Shown piece by piece: positions 51,712 through 60,607 of a DNA stretch of 64,000 bases (the stretch's first letter is position 1; each line of letters begins with the position of its first letter). Below the pieces are notes generated by a model that was not told where the DNA came from, searched no databases, and saw nothing but the letters and a program-made list of their open reading frames with translations. Position numbers and translations under genes: made by a program. The DNA is from Asparagopsis taxiformis (lineage: Eukaryota > Rhodophyta > Florideophyceae > Bonnemaisoniales > Bonnemaisoniaceae): assembly GCA_030407315.1 (NCBI GenBank), contig JALQPE010001936.1:1-64000 (forward strand), written 5' to 3'.

Positions 51712-53158
51712 TACATTGAGAGACAGTTTTGGCGCAATTTATGCGAACGCGGGTTGAAGCGATATCGTCGAGTTGAGTCCGCGTGCATGCGCCTTAGTTA
51801 GTAAGCGAGTGTACGCGTAGCGCTGCGATTGCGTATCACGGAGCGTCGATGCGAGCGCGTGCGCGCGAACGTTGCCACGAAACCGCAAGCCGCGCCACGT
51901 GTAGCGATTTCCGCGAATTTCCTTTTATTTTCCCTTTTTGGGGTTTTTAATGGCGAAAGTCTTTTCCCAAATATTTCCCTTTATGCGTGCGAGCGTGCGG
52001 CCGCCGCCGGCCCGCCGCACAAGGACAGCCTGTTTCAAGTAAGTTAGCTATTAGTGGTCTCACTGCTTCTCACCCTACCAATAAACAGTCAGCACTTTCG
52101 CAGCTACGAGTTACGCGTTGTGTCATACCACGGAGTGGTCTGCCCTGGTGGGGTCGTGTCAACATCCTATTGGATGACCCCGGGTCGGGACTGACCAATA
52201 GAAACAGCCTCGCTGTACCTCAGACCAGTGAGGGAGAGGGACCCATTGGGACAACTAAAGACCCCACAAGGGGCAAATTTTAACTAAGCTGACTCAGCTA
52301 ACTTTACACTGTAACACTAACAGTCGGTGATCTTGCGGGCTCCCGCAGTCGCCATAATCAGGGATCTGATTGGTGCACATAAGGATATTTTTTCCTAACT
52401 GTCTACCTACCCTAACTGTTTACAGTAACTTAGTTTAGTATAAAATGCCTCTGGATTAGCCAGAGTGCTTAACCTTTAGAGGTAACGTAAACTCACATGG
52501 AATTTACGACTTCACTGAACAGTGTTTGCATTGCTCTATTCTATCCTTCCGGGACGAATTAGCTTTAGCTATACAGCTCTACGGGTTACGTCTTTCGCTC
52601 CATCAATACGCACTTCGTGCGTGAGCACCCACAACCTTCACCCGGCATTACCGGAAGACCTTTCGTGGTATACTCGCTATTGGCGGTTGACGCAAGATTC
52701 GCTTGCTCTACCACGCTACCGAGGCTCGGGACCCCTGTAGGGTGGTTTTGCCGCTTTGCGGAATTTCTACCTACTACACGTCGAGCGCTTTTCAAGGACC
52801 GATTGCGTTACCACGTTGAAGTGCGGATTGCTTACGATCGCCGACGTACGTGCGCGCGCGCCGCGTTTACCTACCGTCGAATTGCGTCGAACCGCGAGAC
52901 CGCTTGTTGCGTCGTATACCGCTAGGCCAGGGATTTACGAACCCTGCGTGGATCGTGTTGAGCTCGAGTTTACTCGGTGATCTCACCCTGAGATCACGGC
53001 TTGCGCCGGCCCGCGAATACCGTGTTGCGATCGACCCCTGCTCGTTCCGCCGTTGTACCACCCGATCCCCACCGCGACAGAACGACGTGCGAAACGCAAG
53101 TTCAAGAGCGCGTTACGGTTCAAAACGCCCTGACAAGGCAAGCAATTCTAGAAATCTC
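51712..53158. repeat. Dispersed GC-rich repeat, copy 2 (inverted relative to copy 1), split by an LTR
   Basis: Reverse-complement homologue of 40010-40785. It is interrupted at 52121-52778 by a solo LTR; without it the length is about 784 bp, close to copy 1. The GTGATCTCA..TGAGATCAC palindrome is kept near 52977-52999. Confidence 0.75.
52121..52778 (+). mobile_element. Solo LTR of a related gypsy family
   Basis: 658 bp, TGTCATACC...CTACTACA. It shares segments with the 684-bp LTR (ACCCCACAAGGGGCAAATTT, ends and TATAAAA region) but is clearly diverged. The flanks are CGTTG (52116-52120) and CGTCG (52779-52783), a target duplication with one change. No internal sequence remains, and copy 1 of the host repeat shows the empty site. 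Confidence 0.85.
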
Positions 53159-53691
53159 TCTTAGCGACCGCCATCCCGGCTGTTCTTACAGTGTGTAGAC
53201 GGTTTTGGCCATTCTAGAGCTCAATTCTGAAACTCCAAAACAATGATTAGTCAAATCACGCAATGCCAAGTTTTGTGCTCTGTTTTGCGGATGGACGCAC
53301 GGAAAGGGCAACTGCGGCTGACACAGCGAACAAAACGCCGTTTATTGTTCAATCGGGGATGGAAGCCACTTTTCTTGTCTGCTAGAAATCAATACCTGCG
53401 ATTGAACCACTCACTCTTTTCACACATAGCAAGTGGAGCTCCATCGCGGTTACTGAACATCTATCCTATTAATAATTCGCAGTTATGGAGCTCAGCGAGT
53501 TTTTGTGCTGTTCCACCGCCCCATTTACTTTCATCTCGACTGAGTGGTGCCTGCAGTACATCGGATAGTGATGGAGGGTTAGTTCTGATTGCGACTAATA
53601 CTTGACTCTGCTTTAGTCCCATTGTGTAGGTATCGGTCTGACGAATACACCATTCGAAAGTGCTTCTCATTGCCCTTTGAATACAATCTTC

Positions 53692-53889
53692 CTAGAGAAG
53701 TGCTCCCTGCTTGTACTGCGAACTACCCGTTCAACGTACTATTACGAGCTTCTGTGTACCTTCATTGTGTTGGGGGAACTGGAAATCTTACTTGAGAAGA
53801 ATTACTACCTGTATGTACTGCAAATCACCCGTTTAACGCACCATTACGAGCTTCTCTATACTTTCGTTGTATTGGGGCAAGTGAGAAGC
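53692..53889. repeat. Two diverged tandem copies of about 99 bp
   Basis: Two adjacent copies share TACTGC.AA.....CCCGTT.AACG and TTACGAGCTTCT. The plus frame 53677-53958 reads through both as a 33-residue repeat (Y-E-L-L-x-T-F-x-V-L-G). Its last residues are shared with the inverted-duplication arm. Coding is doubtful. The rest of 53159-53926 holds nothing supported. Confidence 0.5.
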
Positions 53890-54296
53890 TCTGCATTGAT
53901 GGGCAACAAAGAGTCCAACCGACAACGGGCGAAGGAAGAATGCGAATGTGTGTTGTAAATGTCTATTGGTCATGAACATACCAGGGGCGTATCTGCAAAG
54001 TAGGGTTGTCGGTTTGGTACGTTGGTGAAACGCACTGTGCCATGGATCGTGTCGCCACGTGGACTGATGTGTGACGGTGTGACGGCGGTGGTGGCTGGCA
54101 GGTTTTTTATGCCAATGGAGTTCTCACAAGTGTGGTTGTGGTGTACTTGGTCCGGAAACTTGGCCTACAATGGATTTTCTAAACTCCTGGGAACAGTATT
54201 TGATAGTTTATTGAAAATATCAAGTTGAGTGGTCCTGAGCTAGTACCGCACTTATGACATGCCCCTTTGCCAACACTGGATATATAATTTCCTGAA

Positions 54297-54512
54297 TTGC
54301 CTAATATTGGCTTTCTTTCAACGAAGGATGTTTATGGCATGTTGTCAACATCCCTGTACACGTGTTACTGTACACGTGGATGCTTCATACCTTGTCAACA
54401 TGGATCGGATGTGGACATCTTCCCCATCCGACAGATCGACCATATAGCTATCACTAACTGTGGCAACGAGACATCATTTCGCCTGGAGATCACGGACCGC
54501 TACAACTTCTGA
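54297..54512 (+). other. Possible hypothetical protein fragment (mirrored in left arm)
   Basis: 71 codons ending IDHIAITNCGNETSFRLEI, protein-like in composition and mirrored at 38288-38503 with one residue changed. A 68-codon frame lies just upstream (54022-54228). They might be exons of one gene, but no splice signals were established. Confidence 0.25.
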
Positions 54513-55336
54513 CTACACATATGGAAAAATTAGAAAGACTTAGCCTCTAGCTAGAGACAAGGCAATACCTTTTCATTGCGTTTAACGAAGGGGGACTAAC
54601 AAACTTAACCCGAACTCTATGCCACAGGTTCAACCCTAAAGAACCTGGCTTCCATGCCACAAAGCCAACGACCCGGCCGTCTACAGGTTCTGACTAGTGG
54701 AATGACCTGTAAATGGACGCATATCGCTTCCCACTGATAGAGCCCTGCACTCCCACATACGCGAGGCCGTCATAACTTTTCCCCGACCAAATCTGCTCTG
54801 AAACTTTCGTTGTAATCAGTTTTAGCGAGTAATTACATACATAACTTTCTTTCCATATTTCAAATTGATCTACTTCTGTAATTCCCTCAACACTACCCTC
54901 ATCTGTCAACCTCACACCTGCTGCTCGAACGGTAATTATCATCTCCTTCCCGCCACTCCAACACGACTCAATTCATTGCAATGCGATACAACACCCAACC
55001 CGTCCAGCGACGTCGCGAAATAATAAAACTTGCCTCCACTGTCTTCACCACCAACAAATTCATTCGGCAAGGAAAGATTTGCACTACTATGCGACAACTG
55101 CCACATCCATCCCCCCGTGCCAAAAGCGAGATGACAGACTGTTCGCAGTCCGCCGCGCTCGCAGCGACATTGCACTGTGCGGTTGCCAATGGATGTCCCG
55201 TGAATAAGCATGGGTAATCGGGCTGGATCAAATGCAACTTGTTACAAGGCGCACCACACTGATTGATTGATCATCAATTCACCACAAACACATCCCTCTC
55301 CTCTGATATTGGTATCGCTGGGCGGCCGGCTGCAGG

Positions 55337-55344
55337 TTTATAAG
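55337..55344 (+). promoter_or_regulatory. TATA box of the intact cysteine-rich repeat gene
   Basis: TTTATAAG lies about 127 bp before the chosen start at 55471 and 61 bp before the alternative ATG at 55405. The same element is present in the left arm. Confidence 0.5.
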
Positions 55345-55470
55345 CAGCAGTTGCGCAGCGCACCATGCGAATAGAGTCATCGAGTCCCAGCGCCATTCCT
55401 GCTTTTGCTGTCGCATTGGAACGAGTATAACGCGCTTTCCATTTCGAAACAAACTACAGTGCAACCAACG

Positions 55471-57291
55471 ATGGTTTACTTCTGCACGGTGAGCATTTTG
55501 CTCACGTTGATGCTAACTTGTTGTGTAACGCAGTGTGATGCCGGTCTGTCTTTGCAGCAATCCGAAGGCGACCGCGACCACAAGCTGTCTGCTCGAGCAG
55601 CTGTTATCAAGCGATGGGGCTCGTGCAACGCAAAGGGGTCTGTATGCGGTGCGGGTCTCACATGCGTTGGTCCAGTGAATAGGAAGAAGTGCAACAAAGC
55701 GATGGGGGTGAACGGGCGCTGCGGGCAGGATCCGTACTGGGTGTGCAAAGAGGGTCTGGACTGTTTCGAGGGAGTATGCTGCAAACCGCTGATTGGACGT
55801 GGGCGGGCATGCGGGGGGCGTGACGATGTGTGTGCGGGCAACATGATGTGTGTTGGGCCGCCAAATCAGGAGCGTTGCAACGAGCTGATGGGGCTTGGGA
55901 AGCGATGCGGTGAGGATCCGTACTGGGTATGCGAAGATGAATTTGAGTGTGTAGATGGGAGGTGTCAGAAGCCTATTGTCGAGCGCGGGGGGTCGTGTGA
56001 GTTGGATACGGTGGTGTGCGAGGAGCCGTTTGTGTGTGTTGGGAATGGGGGGAATCGGAGATGTGGGGGGATTGAGAAGAAAGTGGGGGGTAGATGCGGA
56101 GAGGAGCCGTTTTCTGTCTGTCGTAATGGGTTGATCTGCGAGAATGGGGCTTGTCGCAACCCGCCTGTCGCCGCTGGTGGATCGTGTACATCTCGTGATT
56201 TCATGTGTGCAGCGAATCTGCGATGCGTGGGACCTAGAAATGATCGACGGTGCGTGAAACCAGCTGGTGTGCGTGAGCAGTGTGGCCAGAATCCGTTTGC
56301 AGTTTGTAAGAACGGGCTGATCTGTGAGAATGGTAAGTGCCGCAACCCGCCTGTTGCTGTTGGTGGATCATGTACATCTCGTGATTTCATGTGTGCCGAG
56401 AATCTGCGATGCGTGGGACCTAGAAATGATCGACGGTGCGTGAAACCAGCTGGTGTGCGTGAGCAGTGTGGCCAGAATCCGTTTGCAGTTTGTAAGAACG
56501 GGCTGATCTGTGAGAATGGTAAGTGCCGCAACCCGCCTGTTGCTGTTGGTGGATCATGTACATCTCGTGATTTCATGTGTGCCGAGAATCTGCGATGCGT
56601 GGGACCTAGAAATGATCGACGGTGCGTGAAACCAGCTGGTGTGCGTGAGCAGTGTGGCCAGAATCCGTTTGCAGTTTGTAAGAACGGGCTGATCTGCGAG
56701 AATGGTAAGTGCCGCAACCCGCCTGTAGCAGCTGGGGGGTCATGTACATCTCGTGATTTCATGTGTGCAACGAATCTGCGATGCGTGGGACCTCTCAACG
56801 ACCGGCGATGTGTGAAACCAGCTGGTGTACGTGGGCAGTGCGGCCAGAATCCGTTTGCGGTTTGTAAGAACGGGCTGATGTGCGCAAACGGAAGATGCCG
56901 GAGACGTTTGATCGGGGCAGGTGGAAGCTGTCTGGGACGGGGGTCTGTTTGTGCGCGGGGATTGGTGTGCGCGACGCGTTTTAGGGGGAGGCGTATTTGC
57001 ATGAAGCCCATTGGACTGGGTGGATCGTGCGTTGGACGGAGTAGCATGAGCGGGTGTGAACGGGGGCTGCGATGCATTCGGAGGAGGTGCTCGAAGATTG
57101 TTGGGAAGGGAGGGTCGTGTCGAGAGAGTGGAAAAATCTGTGGGAGGAGGCTGGTGTGTGCGGGGACGAGGAGGAAGAGGGTGTGTGTGACACCGATGGG
57201 GATTGGGAAGCGGTGTGGGCAGGATCCGTTTTGGGTGTGTGTTCGGGGGGCGAAATGCGTGCATGGGATTTGTAAGAGGAAGAAGCAGTAG
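55471..57291 (+). CDS. Secreted cysteine-rich protein with tandem 62-residue repeats (intact copy)
   Basis: I chose the ATG at 55471 because MVYFCTVSILLTLMLTCCV is a signal peptide; the in-frame ATG at 55405 would place 22 residues in front of it. The protein is 606 aa from this start. All of it consists of modules like G-x-C...C...L-x-C-VG-P...C...CGQ-[ND]-P-x-x-VC-x-x-G-L-x-C-x-x-G-x-C, eight or so cysteines per module. This is reminiscent of Dickkopf/EB-type disulfide-rich modules. Four central modules (56158-56901) are nearly identical; the outer ones have diverged. The C-terminus is basic (CKRKKQ). No membrane anchor is seen. An extracellular matrix or defence role is inference. Confidence 0.82.
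   Translation: MVYFCTVSILLTLMLTCCVTQCDAGLSLQQSEGDRDHKLSARAAVIKRWGSCNAKGSVCGAGLTCVGPVNRKKCNKAMGVNGRCGQDPYWVCKEGLDCFEGVCCKPLIGRGRACGGRDDVCAGNMMCVGPPNQERCNELMGLGKRCGEDPYWVCEDEFECVDGRCQKPIVERGGSCELDTVVCEEPFVCVGNGGNRRCGGIEKKVGGRCGEEPFSVCRNGLICENGACRNPPVAAGGSCTSRDFMCAANLRCVGPRNDRRCVKPAGVREQCGQNPFAVCKNGLICENGKCRNPPVAVGGSCTSRDFMCAENLRCVGPRNDRRCVKPAGVREQCGQNPFAVCKNGLICENGKCRNPPVAVGGSCTSRDFMCAENLRCVGPRNDRRCVKPAGVREQCGQNPFAVCKNGLICENGKCRNPPVAAGGSCTSRDFMCATNLRCVGPLNDRRCVKPAGVRGQCGQNPFAVCKNGLMCANGRCRRRLIGAGGSCLGRGSVCARGLVCATRFRGRRICMKPIGLGGSCVGRSSMSGCERGLRCIRRRCSKIVGKGGSCRESGKICGRRLVCAGTRRKRVCVTPMGIGKRCGQDPFWVCVRGAKCVHGICKRKKQ
56158..56901 (+). repeat. Four tandem 186-bp coding repeats
   Basis: Units start at 56158, 56344, 56530 and 56716, each with AACCCGCCTGT. 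The left arm has only three. Near identity of units 2 and 3 indicates recent unequal exchange or conversion. Confidence 0.93.
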
Positions 57292-57948
57292 GTGGAATGG
57301 GAGTGATGGAGTAGGATATAGGTAGCATAGGTGAATGGTAGGCGGTTGGTATAAAGAGAAGTTTGAGGGTAAGACAAAACTGTTGAGGCAGTAGAGGTGA
57401 CGGTATTGTATTGTGTTGTGTTTGGTAGATACAAGGACGAGGGTGGACTAGAATTATGGAGTGATGCCATTCAACTCGAGAGATAGATGATACATTGCGT
57501 TGGGCATGTGACATGGATGGTGTTTACAGATTTGGAAACTAACTGATGGCCAAGCGCGTCGGCAGTGAAAAGGTCGAACGAGGAGCGATTTGTCTGGCAC
57601 GCGGATAGATTGCGGCGTAATGGGTGGATTAGTGTGAAATAGTGGCGAGGTGAACGCGGACGTCAACAAGTCGATATACTGGATTGACGAGTCGTGGTTA
57701 GACGTTCACGGATTTGCGCCGCCGCGTTGTGTCGAAGATCTGGATTTCTAGTGGCTGTATCTGAGTGGACCTCCGCCCACATGAACCGTAGTCCTACATT
57801 TACAGATTATAACAGAACTTGACCAAAGTTTAGTTTATTCTGGAATGTTGTTTCGAAATTTCAACTTTTTGGAACTAGTAAAAGTATTCTGTTCCGATCC
57901 GATCCGAGCATATCGGACGGACCCCAACGGGAACAATTCATATACAAC

Positions 57949-58536
57949 TTAGATGCACAGGTTTCTTGCTTCATCCACAAGGCCACGACAGACTGTGACA
58001 CAACAACTTTCAATCAAAGCCGTGCTTTCATCTTCGAACAAGTCCAAATTTCCCCTACTAGATTCACACAGATTCTCAAGCACATCATCATAACAATTAT
58101 TCAAACATCTCTGAGTTGGTGGCGGCGATATAAACCGACCTTGTTGAAGAAGTGGTACACTTGCCATCCCTCCATTGAAACAATCGCAAACGCCCTCTTC
58201 CATGCCGCCCAACATGGGTACTCTCACTCGCGTGAACGAGCATGTCGTCGGCGACGGTACCGGTGCTTGCGACGCACGGCTAGGCGCACATTGTAATCGT
58301 TGGCGTCGAGGACATCTCCTGCCCCTTACAATGACGACACAGGGCCCTGATGGACACGATGCGCGACACGCCCTGCGTCCGCGTCGTCGATTTTGGCGGA
58401 CTATTCTTTGGTCACCTCCTGTGAGACGCGCTGGAATTGAAGCTGTTCCCAATATTATGTCATCGCTTCCTCCTACCGCGATTGGTAGGACAAGTGTCAG
58501 GAAAAGAAACAAAGTGAATACTGGACCGGCTTTCAT
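57949..58536 (-). CDS. Secreted cysteine-rich protein, paralogue 1
   Basis: 195 aa starting MKAGPVFTLFLFLTLVLPIAVGG, a signal peptide. The N-terminal half has an R-rich segment and CRASCPSGPC. The C-terminal domain has GVCDCFNGG, PPPTQRCLNNCYDDVLENLC, DLFEDEST and CRGLVDEARNLCI, closely shared with the protein encoded at 60491-59808. No family recognised. TATAAAAC lies about 110 bp upstream. The pair, with the same strand and about 1.3 kb between them, looks like a tandem duplication. Confidence 0.8.
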   Translation of the reverse strand: MKAGPVFTLFLFLTLVLPIAVGGSDDIILGTASIPARLTGGDQRIVRQNRRRGRRACRASCPSGPCVVIVRGRRCPRRQRLQCAPSRASQAPVPSPTTCSFTRVRVPMLGGMEEGVCDCFNGGMASVPLLQQGRFISPPPTQRCLNNCYDDVLENLCESSRGNLDLFEDESTALIESCCVTVCRGLVDEARNLCI

Positions 58537-58645
58537 GTTGTGCTAGGTTTGGTTAATGTGGCAGCAGACTGCTGACTTGCTAGGCGCAGTAATTATGCAG
58601 TTTCGGTGGAAGTGATGTCTAGATTTGGAATTGAGCTGGGGTATG

Positions 58646-58653
58646 GTTTTATA
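58646..58653 (-). promoter_or_regulatory. TATA box of secreted paralogue 1
   Basis: TATAAAAC on the minus strand, about 110 bp before the ATG at 58536. Confidence 0.5.
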
Positions 58654-59807
58654 GCTGACGGAACGTCGCAGGATGGCTGTCGTGTGTCGAATTGCTTGCG
58701 TTGTTGTAGAGATTAGATAGGTGCATTGGCAGAATGCCTGGCATGGCGATATTTTTCCAACTTGTTCTCGTCCGATGTCTTCCTGGACATGTCGTTGGGA
58801 ATGGTTGAGGTGAGCTTGTTTTTCGTACAAGTAGACTGGATGATGATGGAGGGATAACAATTGTAGAGGACGAGATGTCACGAAACATGATGAAAAGAAC
58901 ACAGAGGTTTATTCAACATTCTAGCTATCATTGGGAAGCAGCAAGTTTGCACATCTCGTTCTCCTGTGCTAGTGGAACCTTACGAACAATAATCGCATCC
59001 GATTGAGCCGCCCTGGCAAAAGGGGACGAGGCAGATGTTTGTTCTCTTGAGCAGCTTCTTTGGAATGAAATTTGTTGCCATATGATTGGTAGACTATGAG
59101 CCAATCAGGTGTCTTTCTTTGCTTTGGTGACGTGTATATCCCTCGCTGTCTCCGGGATGTCCCTTCTGCGATGGACCGCGGCGAGATATTTCTATTTTTT
59201 ATAAACTAAATTTGATGGCATTCAGTACACTAATTAATTTAGAAGACATTAGGTTAAGTCTGCAACCCCAGTGTATCAGTGACACCTGACCGGCCTGACG
59301 CATCCCTCTAATTTGGGGACCCACCATGATGAAGCCAATGCACAGTCACTAATTGTTCTACTGTGTTCTTTAGTAGAAGAGCGTTCACGATCTGATAACG
59401 CTATTTCTTCTTCAACCTATGGCCTGATACTGGATGGTGTCAATGTATTGCGAGACGTAGCAGTAACCAGACCAATACCTACACATATATTTCCAAGATA
59501 GCAGATCAGCTTTGTTTTCGAGTTCGTTTACTAATTTGACATCTAAAATGCCTTCTATGATCTGTGCTCTTGAGAACAGGAAACAGATTTCTCGAAAACA
59601 AAAAAACATACCATCCCCTTCATCCAGTTTGCAGTATCACAAACTTATTTCCGGGAACATTACTATAAACTATTATTGCTCATCACCCTGGGAATCAATC
59701 CCCAATAGTACTTCTCTTCAACAAGAATGATCAATCCCCCAACATTTCAATCGGCTCATGCAGAAGCTATCAGCATAGCTCGATCTACAATTATGCTTCT
59801 CTAGAAC
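58654..59807. other. Intergenic, no gene supported
   Basis: Short frames only. Nothing recognised between the two secreted paralogues. Confidence 0.35.
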
Positions 59808-60491
59808 CTAGATGCAAAGGCCCCTGGCCTCGTCCACTTGGCCACGACAGTTTCTTTCACAGCAGGTTTCAACTGCCGGGGTACTCTCATCTTTGAAGAG
59901 GTCAATATCATTAGCGCTCAGGTCGCACAGAGTCTCCAGTACGTTATCATAGCAATTATCCAAACAAGCTTGACTCGGGGGCGGGTCGAGGAATAGACTT
60001 TGTCTCAGAAGTACAACGCTCTCCGTCTCTCCATTCGAGCATGAACAAACACCTAGCTGCCTGCGCCTGGAAACATTCTCCTTGGTGAACGAACACGTCA
60101 CTACCGATGGCGACATTGAGGGTGACGCAGAGGGGGATGGCATCGGCGAAGAAGATGGAGAAGGAGTCGGTGTCGTCGAAGCCATCGGCGATGGAGACGG
60201 TGTTGCGCTCGGTGGTGGTGGTGGCGGTGGCCTACGTGCAGCACATCGGAATCGAGCACCTCTTGGACACAGTCTGTCGCGCACAACAGAACAGTTGCCA
60301 GATGCACAGGCAGCACGGCAAGCGAATCTTGCCATTCTGCGAGTTCCACATGCACTTGGGCATTCTGGACATGCCTGACGAGAAACTGTGGTGCCGGTTA
60401 CTAAGGATACCATACTTGCTTCTGTCGTGATTACGGGCAGAAGAACTGCACCGAATAGAAGAACGATGCTCAATGGTGATGTGAACTTCAT
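59808..60491 (-). CDS. Secreted cysteine-rich protein, paralogue 2, with mucin-like linker
   Basis: I use the internal ATG at 60491 (MKFTSPLSIVLLFGAVLLPVITTEA), since the upstream ATG at 60593 would put 34 polar residues before the signal peptide. The protein is 227 aa. Modules: CPECPSACG...CRAACASGNC, then a P/S/T-rich stretch of about 45 residues (poly-P then PSPSP-type, likely O-glycosylated), then the conserved C-terminal domain with GVCSCSNG, PPPSQACLDNCYDNVLETLC, DLFKDEST and CRGQVDEARGLCI. The linker is the main difference from paralogue 1. TATATAAG lies about 110 bp upstream. Confidence 0.82.
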   Translation of the reverse strand: MKFTSPLSIVLLFGAVLLPVITTEASMVSLVTGTTVSRQACPECPSACGTRRMARFACRAACASGNCSVVRDRLCPRGARFRCAARRPPPPPPPSATPSPSPMASTTPTPSPSSSPMPSPSASPSMSPSVVTCSFTKENVSRRRQLGVCSCSNGETESVVLLRQSLFLDPPPSQACLDNCYDNVLETLCDLSANDIDLFKDESTPAVETCCERNCRGQVDEARGLCI

Positions 60492-60599
60492 ATTGTGATA
60501 CCGTTGTCTTCTTCCTGGATTGGTGGTTTTCGAATTTGATGGGATGCAGGATATGAGTGTGTGGGGAAGAGTAGAGAAGTCTCTAGCTGACAAGTCTGT

Positions 60600-60607
60600 C
60601 TTATATA
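60600..60607 (-). promoter_or_regulatory. TATA box of secreted paralogue 2
   Basis: TATATAAG on the minus strand, about 110 bp before the ATG at 60491. Confidence 0.5.

Larger units (their letters stand above)
53927..57700. repeat. Right arm of the large inverted duplication
   Basis: Reverse-complement counterpart of 35290-38874, with one extra 186-bp repeat unit. It carries the intact cysteine-rich gene. High identity includes the non-coding parts, so the duplication is recent or the arms are homogenised by gene conversion. Confidence 0.93.
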
